Source of the DNA: Phoenicibacter sp963588595 | GTDB taxonomy: Bacteria; Actinomycetota; Coriobacteriia; Coriobacteriales; Eggerthellaceae | Reading direction: 5' to 3' | Assembly (NCBI GenBank): GCA_963588595.1 | Contig: CAVAIA010000079.1 | Coordinates: 1-14,602, forward strand | Length of the DNA: 14,602 bases | Shown here: piece by piece, positions 1-6,513 of the stretch | Layout of the letters: each line of letters starts with the position of its first letter | How positions within the stretch are numbered: the stretch's first letter is position 1 | Made by a program: the position numbers and the translations under genes | Notes under the pieces: model-generated | The model's database searches: none | What the model saw: only the letters and a program-made list of their open reading frames with translations | What the model was told of the DNA's origin: nothing

Positions 1-43
1 CGAAGCGTTACTTTTGCCCAAGTTTTTGGTGCAATGGAAAATT

Positions 44-266
44 GGTGCCAGACTTCCATTTACCAGGGAACTTTTTAGAAAAACAAAGTATCTATGCCCA
101 AGTATCGCTGCGCGGCAGCGGTGCTCATGCAAGTTCAATTAGCGAGCTTGCTCTTTTGAACTTTTTGAGTTTCTAAAAAATAGAGTCAGAATTTGCAGGG
201 TATGGAAATTTAAGTCTGGCACTTATTTTCATTCACTGTTTCCCCAGTTAACGGAAGTCTGGCACC
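44..266. repeat. Complete mosaic repeat element (single end, core, doublet end)
   Basis: The left end is GGTGCCAGACTT followed by CCATTTACCAGGGAAC (44-71). The core is AAGTATCGCTGCGCG at 100-114, followed at 106-120 by a perfect hairpin (CGCTGC, loop GCG, GCAGCG) and then GCGAGCTTGCTC at about 142-153. The right end is a doublet of the 12-mer at 212-223 (variant ending CACT) and 255-266 (ending CACC), 43 bases apart and inverted relative to the left end. The inverted 12-mers at the two ends could pair. The same layout occurs in the opposite orientation at 9139-9351, so this is a real unit and not a chance arrangement. Confidence 0.7.
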
Positions 267-307
267 AATTTCCCTTACTAAGTTTTAAACACTCAAAAGT
301 GTTAAAT

Positions 308-430
308 AGCAAGCTGTAGAAGTTTGCTGACAAGAGCAAGTTTGTTGCGCAGCGTTACTTTTGGTTGGTTAGCTTGTTTTTAAACTAGCGAAAGAGTAAA
401 GAGTTCCCAGGTAAAACAAAGTCTGGCACC
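308..430. repeat. Repeat element, reverse-oriented core, one end only
   Basis: The core appears in reverse (AGCAAGCT at 308-315 through GCGCAGCGTTACTT at 347-360). It is followed by GTTCCCAGGTAAAACA and AAGTCTGGCACC (419-430), the single-copy end of the element. The expected doublet end to the left is not in the right orientation, so this copy looks truncated or fused to the element at 44-266. Confidence 0.55.
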
Positions 431-609
431 AAATTACCAGAATCCATGCAAAAGTATCGCTGCGCGACAAGTGAGCTCTTGCGAGCTGAGTCCATGAGCT
501 TGCTTATTTACATTTATGAATGTTGAAAAACACGTAAAGTTCCCTGGTAAATGGAAGTCTGGCACTTATTTTCATTCACTGTTTCCCTGGTAAACGGAAG
601 TCTGGCACC
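419..609. repeat. Repeat element, forward core and doublet end
   Basis: The forward core AAGTATCGCTGCGCG is at 452-466. It is followed by GAGCTTGCTTATT, GTTCCCTGGTAAATGG and the doublet 555-566 (CACT) and 598-609 (CACC), 43 bases apart. The doublet is nearly identical to the one at 212-266, with about three differences over 60 bases. The left end (12-mer at 419-430 with only ACCAG left of the TTTACCAGGG motif) is shared with the neighbouring element and looks rearranged. Confidence 0.6.
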
Positions 610-617
610 AATTTACG

Positions 618-1463
618 CTAGCGTTCATCGGTGAAGTCAAGGTAGACGTCAAAGGCGTCAGGATAGGCGCTGCAAATTAGAGTTAACTTTGCGCTTTTTG
701 CCAATTCAAGGGCCGAAATTGTGGGAACAGCCTTTGAAACAAGAATCGGAATTTTTGCACGAATCACTTTTTCAACCATATCAATCGGAAGGCGTCCACT
801 TGTGAATAAAAGCGATTTTTTTAAGTCCGTTCCTCTTTCAAGCGCACATCCAATCGCCTTGTCGAGCGCATTGTGACGACCTAAATCTTCGCACATTATG
901 GGAGGTACAGGCAAGTCTGGCACCAATTTTCCCCCCTTATCCCCTTCCACAGAAAATAGATAACAGCTGTGGGTTCCGAAACTTTTTTTGTGGGCGGGAG
1001 AATCGTTTTTAAAGAAATTGGCAGCTTGAAAGATCCATTCTTTTTCCCACTTTATTGGGACAACTTCAAAGGTTTCATTTTCTGAATAAAAGTAGTCGTT
1101 CAATGTTTTATTTCCAGTGCAACACGTTGAAACCTTTTCAACGCCCTCATGCGAAAAGTTAGCTCTTTGCTCGTCTTTTAGCAAAACTTCAGCTCTGTTA
1201 CCGCGATCACATATGAAAATCTTTGAAACTTCATCCTCGCCTTGAATGACCCCTTCGGTCAGAAGTCTGCCCAGCACCAATTGCGGCAAATGATCAGGTG
1301 AACAAACAATCTCGAAGGTTGGAATTGTGTTTATGAGCACGCTCATGTGGTGCTCCGTTGCTATCCGCTGCTCTATTTTCTCAGGCTCAGCGTCAGGAAA
1401 GAACCGTGTTATAGGGAATTTTTCAATCGTCTCATCGTTATGAAACTTATCGATAATCTCCAT
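618..1463 (-). CDS. fdhD: FdhD, formate dehydrogenase accessory sulfurtransferase
   Basis: FdhD acts in the cytoplasm, passing sulfur from a cysteine desulfurase to the molybdenum or tungsten cofactor of formate dehydrogenases. The 281-residue product carries the family signatures: LVLGRLLTEG (62-71), a TCCTG cysteine loop (113-117, Cys115 probably the conserved one), GTHS (163-166), EDLGRHNALDKAIG (192-205) and the C-terminal SGRLPIDMVEKV and SKAVPT blocks. The ATG at 1461-1463 has AGGAG five bases upstream (1469-1473). Residues about 174-190 (GDKGGKLVPDLPVPPIM) have no counterpart in the usual short loop before the EDxGRH motif. Their middle is encoded by one copy of the repeat (913-924), read in frame. 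The loop reads CC rather than the CxxC of the E. coli protein. It follows the transporter gene by 32 nt, probably in one transcript. No formate dehydrogenase gene is in view. Confidence 0.93.
   Translation of the reverse strand: MEIIDKFHNDETIEKFPITRFFPDAEPEKIEQRIATEHHMSVLINTIPTFEIVCSPDHLPQLVLGRLLTEGVIQGEDEVSKIFICDRGNRAEVLLKDEQRANFSHEGVEKVSTCCTGNKTLNDYFYSENETFEVVPIKWEKEWIFQAANFFKNDSPAHKKSFGTHSCYLFSVEGDKGGKLVPDLPVPPIMCEDLGRHNALDKAIGCALERGTDLKKSLLFTSGRLPIDMVEKVIRAKIPILVSKAVPTISALELAKSAKLTLICSAYPDAFDVYLDFTDER
894..944 (-). repeat. In-frame repeat insertion in fdhD
   Basis: A full AAGTCTGGCACC copy (913-924), followed by AATTTTCCCC, lies inside the fdhD reading frame. On the coding strand it is translated as KLVPDL. 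Homologues of FdhD, as I recall the family, have only a few residues between the GTHS strand and the EDxGRHN motif, so roughly a dozen residues here look inserted. The frame and the downstream catalytic-domain motifs are intact, so the gene is probably functional. Confidence 0.75.
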
Positions 1464-1495
1464 ATTTACTCCTAAGCTGCAAAGAAGGAAGCAAA

Positions 1496-3184
1496 TTATT
1501 CAGAAAAGTTAATCTCAAAATCGAGCTCGCCGTCCTCGATCACTTCTTCAGCCATCGAAAGGCAATTGTAGCCAATTCTTTGCATCGCAATTAAAACCGT
1601 TGGATAGGCGCGAATGAGCTCTTTTTCTTTTTCGCGCTGCTTCCAGCGCTTCATATGATTTTTATTGCTCCTCTTAATCGCCTTGTGATACTTCGTTATG
1701 TCCTTGACAACCGTTTCCGCTAGTCCTCGATCATTCTCTGTTATTGCAGTAATTACGTTTTCTACAGCCGGAGAGATTATACGAAACAGACTCTTGACTT
1801 CTTCTGTTCCCTCTTCACTGAAAACCATTTTGCCTCCTGGCTGAGATCCCGCAATGTTGACTATTTCAACGCATCGCTCCGAGATCCTGCTAATGTCAGA
1901 ATTTATTGAAAGCAAACTTGAAAGACGCTCGCTTTGCGCTTCCGTCGCGGCAGTGCCAGCAAGAAGGGCTGCTATATAAGAAGAAATATGTTGTTGAATC
2001 CCCGCGATCTCTTCCCCATGATCCTTGATCCTTGAGATGTTTTCCACCCGTTTCGGACCGATCAAGGCAGTTTCCGTGTCTTTTACCATCTCTGCTGACA
2101 TTTTGCCTGTTCGCGCGAGCTCTTGCGATAAAAGATGAATCGCTGCAACAGGCTGATTAATAACGGAATTGTTAAGAAAATGTGGCAAAATTTCGCCTTT
2201 ATCCGCACCCTTATCTTTGCCAGGGACAATGAAGAGGACGATTTTTTCGAGAACGAAGATAAGAGGCAGCCAGCAACATGTGTTCACAACGTTGAAGATT
2301 GTGTGCGCATTTGCAATTTGACGTGGCAAGACATCGACGGAACTGCCTGGAGTTATCGATTCGACTATCGGCGCAAACCAAGGAATTAAGAACATAAAAA
2401 CAATCGAACCAAACGTTTTGAAAAGCGTGTGGGCGATCGCAACTCGCTTCGCATCTTTGCTTTGACCGATGCATGCAATTAAAGCGGTGATTGTTGTTCC
2501 AATGTTATCGCCGAACAAAATTGGCAAAGATTGCGCCAGTGTAAGCGTTGAATTTCCGTCAGGGCCTGGGGCGGCGGCAAAACTTTGCAAAACAGCAACA
2601 GTCGCGCTGGAACTTTGAACAACCAAAGTCATCCCTGTCCCTACTAAAAGCCCAAGCACAGGAATGTTTTTAACATTTTCTAACATGTTTAAGAAAACGG
2701 GGCTCGACGCGAGCGGCTCCATCGCGTTGCCCATGACATCTATTCCCAAAAACAAAATGCCGAAGGCAAGGATTCCCATGCCGATGTTTTTGATGTTTTC
2801 CTTTTTAAAGATGAAATAAATTAAAAAACCCACAAAAATTATGGGCATGATGTAGTCTGAGAGTTTGAATGCGACGATTTGGGCGGTGATTGTCGTTCCG
2901 ATTGATGCGCCCAAAGCAACGCTTATTCCTTGGCGAAGCGTCATGAGCCCCGCCGAAACGAAACCGACAACCATCACGGTTGTTGCGCTTGAACTTTGCA
3001 AAAGCGCAGTGACGAGCGTCCCCGCTAAAACCCCCATCACAGGATTGCGCGTCAAAAACCCAAGAACTTGCTTCATGCGATCGCCCGCCGCTTTTTGCAA
3101 GGCATCGCTCATCGCTGACATGCCAAACAAGAAAAGCGCAAGACCGCCTAGCAGGTTAAAGCTGGTTTGAAGCACCTCGTTCAT
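1496..3184 (-). CDS. Na+/phosphate cotransporter family protein with PhoU-like C-terminal domain
   Basis: This is an integral membrane protein of the NptA / Na-Pi cotransporter II family (PF02690 type), expected to move phosphate with sodium across the cytoplasmic membrane. In the 562 residues the two inverted-topology halves are clear. Each has a QSSSAT motif (63-68, 190-195) and a G(A/D)xIGTT motif (92-98, 225-231), among hydrophobic segments spanning about 8-320. From about 340 to the end the protein is soluble, helical and charged, like the PhoU-type domain often fused to these transporters. The ATG at 3182-3184 is preceded by GAAGGA (3198-3203) at a rather long 13-base spacing. The N-terminus FNLLGGLALFLFGM is typical for the family, so the start is credible. 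Export of phosphate or another anion cannot be excluded. It lies 64 nt after leuS and 32 nt before fdhD. No repeat copy is found inside it. Confidence 0.9.
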   Translation of the reverse strand: MNEVLQTSFNLLGGLALFLFGMSAMSDALQKAAGDRMKQVLGFLTRNPVMGVLAGTLVTALLQSSSATTVMVVGFVSAGLMTLRQGISVALGASIGTTITAQIVAFKLSDYIMPIIFVGFLIYFIFKKENIKNIGMGILAFGILFLGIDVMGNAMEPLASSPVFLNMLENVKNIPVLGLLVGTGMTLVVQSSSATVAVLQSFAAAPGPDGNSTLTLAQSLPILFGDNIGTTITALIACIGQSKDAKRVAIAHTLFKTFGSIVFMFLIPWFAPIVESITPGSSVDVLPRQIANAHTIFNVVNTCCWLPLIFVLEKIVLFIVPGKDKGADKGEILPHFLNNSVINQPVAAIHLLSQELARTGKMSAEMVKDTETALIGPKRVENISRIKDHGEEIAGIQQHISSYIAALLAGTAATEAQSERLSSLLSINSDISRISERCVEIVNIAGSQPGGKMVFSEEGTEEVKSLFRIISPAVENVITAITENDRGLAETVVKDITKYHKAIKRSNKNHMKRWKQREKEKELIRAYPTVLIAMQRIGYNCLSMAEEVIEDGELDFEINFSE

Positions 3185-3226
3185 TTAGATTTTTCTATCC
3201 TTCATCCGGACGATTTCTTAAGAGTT

Positions 3227-3235
3227 ATTATAACA
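3227..3235 (-). promoter_or_regulatory. Candidate extended -10 promoter for the transporter-fdhD pair
   Basis: On the minus strand the leuS-transporter gap contains TGTTATAAT, an extended -10 (TGn plus a perfect TATAAT at 3227-3232), about 43 bases before the start codon. I see no good -35 hexamer at 16-18 bases. The hexamer sits in a near-palindrome (AGTTATTATAACAACT, 3224-3239), which could also be a binding site. The call rests on sequence match only. Confidence 0.4.
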
Positions 3236-3248
3236 ACTATTCTTCTGT

Positions 3249-5915
3249 TTACTTAACAACAAGATTCACAAGCCGCCCAGGAACATAAATTTGCTTCACA
3301 ATTTCTTTTCCGGAAACCTCCGCGCTTACGCTTTGCAACGCGCTTTCAATTGCCTTTTCATTATCCGCATCGCGCTCGATCATAATTCGAGATTTGACCT
3401 TCCCATTTATTTGAACAGCTATCTCGATCTCGTCGGCGACGCAAAGCGACTCATCATATGCTGGCCATTCGCTTTCATGAACGCTCGTTTTTCCGTCTTC
3501 ATTTAAAACTTGTCTATAAAGAAAATCGGTCATATGCGGCGCCATCGGACTTAAAAGTTTCGTTAAAACTACAGCGACGTCTTTATACAACGCAGCTTGA
3601 GCGGTTGATAAATGAAGTCTGGCACCAATTTCCCTAGCTTCAGAAAAATCAAGTCTGGCACCATTTTCCAAATTAGAAATTGCCTTGTTCACGGTGTTGG
3701 AAAGCTCCATAATTGCTGCGATGGCGGTGTTGAAATTGTTCCTATTAAAATCTGCAGTGACTTTTTTAACCGTCGCGTGCCTAGCTCTCAAAAGCTCCTG
3801 TTCTGTTGCAGAAAGCCCAGCGTAATCAAAGTCTGGCACCTTTTTTCCATCTTCACAATCTTCACCAGATTCGCAAGTTTCCCCAGGTAAATCAAAGTCT
3901 GGCACCAATTTCCCAAGCGCCGTTAGTTCTTGGACTTGGCGAAAGACACGCTTCAAAAACTTGAGCATGCCTGCAAGCCCGTCCTCGTTCCAAAGTTTCT
4001 CTTTGTCTGGAGGTCCTAAGAACAAAACTGCTGCACGCACAGCATCCGCGCCGTATTTCTTTATCATTTCCTCAGGGGAGACAACATTTCCCTTCGATTT
4101 GCTCATAACCTCGCCATTTTTGTCCAAAACCATGCCTTGACAAAGCAAATTTGCGAAAGGCTCATCAAAGTCAAGCATCCCAAGGTCACGACAAACTTTT
4201 GTAAAAAAGCGCGAATAGAGCAAGTGCAAAATCGCATGCTCTATCCCGCCTATATATTGATCAACCGGCAACCACTTATTCGCCAAATCTTTCGAGAAAG
4301 GCTCGCCCTCATTTTTCGGATCTGCATAGCGAAGATAATACCAACTTGAGCAGGTGAAAGTGTCCATCGTGTCAGTCTCTCTCCTCGCTTCTGTCCCGCA
4401 TTTTGGACATGTGCATTTAGCAAAACTTTCATGAGTCGCGAGCGTCTCGCCCGCACCAAGATCTATGTCTTCAGGAAGGCGAACAGGCAAATCTTCCTCT
4501 GGAACAGGGACAACTCCGCACTTCGGACAATGAATCGCAGGAATCGGATTACCCCAATATCGTTGTCGAGAAATTAGCCAATCTCTAAGTCGAAACTCAA
4601 CTGTTCGCTTGCCCTTCTTCGAATCTTCGAGAAATTTGACGATCGCCTCTTCGCCCTCGCTGTGTTTTCCGCCAGTCATGCCAGTGAAATCTCCGCTTTG
4701 AACGAGCACCCCTTGAGCCTCCATCGCCGCGTCCCAATTAACGCTCGTGACCTTGCGCTCTTTTTCATCCTTCAATTCATCAAAAAGATCATCGTCCTCG
4801 CTCAAAATTATTGGAATAATTGGCAAATCATATTTTTTCGCGAACTCGAAATCTCGCTGGTCGCCGCATGGAACCGCCATAACAGCTCCCGTTCCATAAT
4901 CTGCAACAACATAATCTGCAACCCAAACAGGAACAAGTTCCCCATTAACCGGGTTTTTGACATAACGACCAGTGAAAACTCCATGCTTCTCGCGCTCGCC
5001 TTGAGCTCTTTCTACGGCAGAAACTTTGCTAGCAGCGTCGGCAAACTCCAAAACTTCCTTTTCTTTATCTGTTCCACAAACAAGATCGTGAAGACCTGCA
5101 TATTCAGGAGCGAGAACAAAAAATGAGCAGCCAAAAAGTGTGTCCGCGCGCGTCGTGAAAACGGTAATTGTCTTCCCGTCAGCTGGAGTTTTCACGCCAT
5201 CTAGCGGGGCAACCTCAAAATCGACGTTAGCACCCTCACTTTTGCCAATCCAATTTGCTTGTTGCTGCTTAACTTTTTCTGGCCAACCCTCGAGCTTGTT
5301 TAAATCTTCGAGGAGTTCGTCTGCATAATCCGTGATTTTAAAATACCATTGCGTTAAATTTCTCTTTTCAACAGCGCTTGAGCATCTCCAACAAACCCCC
5401 TCTGTTACCTGCTCATTTGCCAAAACTGTTTCACATTTCGGACACCAATTGACAGGACTCTCGCGTCGCTCAACCAAGCCCTTCTTCCAAAAATCCAAAA
5501 AGAGCTTTTGACCCCATTTGTAGTATGACTCGTCACACGTTTTAACAACCCTGTCCCAATCATAGGAAAAACCCATGCGTTTGAAACTTTTTAATTGCGT
5601 GTCAATATTTTCATAAGTCCACTTCGCGGGATGTGTGTCATGTTTAATCGCAGCATTCTCCGCGGGAAGCCCGAATGCGTCCCATCCGATCGGGTGAAGA
5701 ACCTCATACCCTTGCATCCGCCAAAAACGCGCCAGACAATCGCCATAAGTATAGTTCGAAACATGTCCCATGTGGATGTCGCCAGAAGGATAGGGAAACA
5801 TTTCCAGGATATACTTTTTTGGCTTCCTCGAATTTTCGTCAACGTGGTTAGCGCCCTCTTCCTCCCAAGTTTTTTGCATCTTCTCTTCAATGTTTTGCGG
5901 ATCGTATTCTTTCAT
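3249..5915 (-). CDS. leuS: Leucyl-tRNA synthetase
   Basis: LeuS is a cytoplasmic class Ia synthetase that charges tRNA-Leu and edits mischarged products. The 888-residue protein has the HIGH box as HMGH (48-51), a first zinc-type knuckle CPKC...CWRC (158-178), the CP1 editing domain (about 225-420, with FTTRADTLFG and GTGAVMAVPCGDQRDFEF), a second set of cysteines (463-506), the KMSKS loop as VMSKS (603-607), and the anticodon-binding and C-terminal domains (about 650-888). Its start ATG overlaps the engB stop (ATGA, 5912-5915), so translation is coupled. The protein is somewhat longer than the E. coli enzyme (860). Much of the excess lies in two stretches of the anticodon-binding domain, about 667-700 and 749-770. 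Both are encoded by repeat copies read in frame (3829-3906 and 3615-3662). The conserved FNTAIAAIMEL helix between them is intact, so the enzyme is expected to work. Confidence 0.97.
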   Translation of the reverse strand: MKEYDPQNIEEKMQKTWEEEGANHVDENSRKPKKYILEMFPYPSGDIHMGHVSNYTYGDCLARFWRMQGYEVLHPIGWDAFGLPAENAAIKHDTHPAKWTYENIDTQLKSFKRMGFSYDWDRVVKTCDESYYKWGQKLFLDFWKKGLVERRESPVNWCPKCETVLANEQVTEGVCWRCSSAVEKRNLTQWYFKITDYADELLEDLNKLEGWPEKVKQQQANWIGKSEGANVDFEVAPLDGVKTPADGKTITVFTTRADTLFGCSFFVLAPEYAGLHDLVCGTDKEKEVLEFADAASKVSAVERAQGEREKHGVFTGRYVKNPVNGELVPVWVADYVVADYGTGAVMAVPCGDQRDFEFAKKYDLPIIPIILSEDDDLFDELKDEKERKVTSVNWDAAMEAQGVLVQSGDFTGMTGGKHSEGEEAIVKFLEDSKKGKRTVEFRLRDWLISRQRYWGNPIPAIHCPKCGVVPVPEEDLPVRLPEDIDLGAGETLATHESFAKCTCPKCGTEARRETDTMDTFTCSSWYYLRYADPKNEGEPFSKDLANKWLPVDQYIGGIEHAILHLLYSRFFTKVCRDLGMLDFDEPFANLLCQGMVLDKNGEVMSKSKGNVVSPEEMIKKYGADAVRAAVLFLGPPDKEKLWNEDGLAGMLKFLKRVFRQVQELTALGKLVPDFDLPGETCESGEDCEDGKKVPDFDYAGLSATEQELLRARHATVKKVTADFNRNNFNTAIAAIMELSNTVNKAISNLENGARLDFSEAREIGARLHLSTAQAALYKDVAVVLTKLLSPMAPHMTDFLYRQVLNEDGKTSVHESEWPAYDESLCVADEIEIAVQINGKVKSRIMIERDADNEKAIESALQSVSAEVSGKEIVKQIYVPGRLVNLVVK
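3606..3671 (-). repeat. In-frame repeat pair B in leuS (GARL frame)
   Basis: Two AAGTCTGGCACC copies, 3615-3626 and 3651-3662, are 36 bases apart. Both are read as GGT GCC AGA CTT, giving NGARLDF and IGARLHL (leuS residues about 749-770). They fall between the helix ending NTVNKAISN and the next helix, beginning near AQAALYKDV. In E. coli LeuS, as I recall it, this stretch is shorter. After the second copy the coding strand continues CATTTATC, a near match to the CCATTTACC that follows intergenic copies, with a base shift. Confidence 0.75.
3816..3917 (-). repeat. In-frame repeat pair A in leuS (VPDF frame)
   Basis: Two AAGTCTGGCACC copies, 3829-3840 and 3895-3906, are 66 bases apart. Both are read in the frame giving KLVPDF and KKVPDF (leuS residues about 667-700), with an acidic, cysteine-containing linker (LPGETCESGEDCEDG) between them. 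The 3895-3906 copy keeps the full intergenic context. The segment 3886-3914 is a perfect 29-base reverse-complement match to 14573-14601, and it is followed on the coding strand by CCTGGGGAAAC as in several intergenic elements. The translated insert is therefore the same element, not a look-alike. Confidence 0.8.
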
Positions 5916-6511
5916 AAAGTTCCCGTTCTTCTCTCAACATGTTCGACAATTATCTTTTTTAATTGGTCAATGCCAATTTTTTTCTCTGATGATGTTACAA
6001 CAACTTGCGCGCTTTCGTCTAGCTCAAGCTCCCTTTCGATCGCCCTTTTTTGGTTTTGCACCTTTTGTTTTGACAATTTGTCCGCCTTCGTCAAAACAAC
6101 GACGAAAGGAAGTTGCATTTCCTTTAAATAAGAAACCATCGTTTTGTCGAGGTCGCTCGGCGAATGGCGCACGTCAACTAGCGAAATTGCAAGGGCGAAG
6201 TTTCGCTCTTGGTTAAAATAACCCTCTATCAAATCAGCCCATCTGTCCAGCTCAGACCTAGAAACCTTTGCAAATCCATAGCCAGGCAAATCGACAAAAT
6301 CGCAATTGTCAACTGAAAAGAAGTTTATAGTTTGAGTCTTGCCAGGCTTTGAGGAAACCTTCGCGAGCGCCTTTCTGTTTAAAAGCGCGTTTAGAAGCGA
6401 CGATTTTCCAACGTTGGAACGTCCTGCAAATGCAACTTCAGGACGACTGCTTGCAGGCAATTGCGATATAACGCCATAAGACGAAACGTATCTTGCGTCG
6501 TTGAAGTTCAA
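5912..6511 (-). CDS. engB: EngB/YsxC ribosome-assembly GTPase
   Basis: EngB is a small TRAFAC-class GTPase needed for late assembly of the large ribosomal subunit. The 199 residues carry all the G motifs: G1 GRSNVGKSS (30-38), G2 around KPGKTQTINF (56-65), G3 DLPGYG (74-79), G4 TKAD (141-144) and G5 SSEKK (174-178). The length is normal for the family. The start is TTG at 6509-6511, two bases after the guaB stop codon. No good Shine-Dalgarno sequence is visible, so translation probably depends on termination of guaB. I keep this start because the N-terminus (NFNDARYVSSYGVISQLPASS before EVAFAGRSN) has the length and look expected for the family. The stop overlaps the leuS start by four bases. 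No repeat copies occur inside. Confidence 0.95.
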   Translation of the reverse strand: MNFNDARYVSSYGVISQLPASSRPEVAFAGRSNVGKSSLLNALLNRKALAKVSSKPGKTQTINFFSVDNCDFVDLPGYGFAKVSRSELDRWADLIEGYFNQERNFALAISLVDVRHSPSDLDKTMVSYLKEMQLPFVVVLTKADKLSKQKVQNQKRAIERELELDESAQVVVTSSEKKIGIDQLKKIIVEHVERRTGTL

Positions 6512-6513
6512 GT

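Larger units (their letters stand above)
1..617. repeat. Gene-free repeat array downstream of fdhD
   Basis: This stretch holds no credible gene. It is a mosaic of the AAGTCTGGCAC(C/T) family: copies at 44-55 (minus orientation), 212-223, 255-266, 419-430, 555-566 and 598-609 (plus orientation). Between them lie four copies of an inner core, seen as AAGTATCGCTGCGCG or its complement at about 1-13 (cut by the window edge), 100-114, 347-360 and 452-466. Most 12-mer copies are flanked by TTTACC(A/T)GGG or its complement. The last copy ends nine bases before the fdhD stop codon, so the array runs right up to the gene. I see no clear intrinsic terminator for fdhD other than what these inverted sequences might form. 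Confidence 0.85.

Noticed and set aside
1263..1282. Repeat-like AAGTCTGCCCAGCACCAATT in fdhD
   Set aside because: It encodes the conserved FdhD LVLGRLLTE segment and has extra bases in the core, so the likeness is coincidental.
4662..5126. 154-codon plus-strand open frame
   Set aside because: It is antisense to well-conserved leuS coding sequence and has no recognisable motifs. It is a by-product of that gene.
5595..6131. 178-codon plus-strand open frame
   Set aside because: It is antisense across the leuS-engB junction, with no family features.
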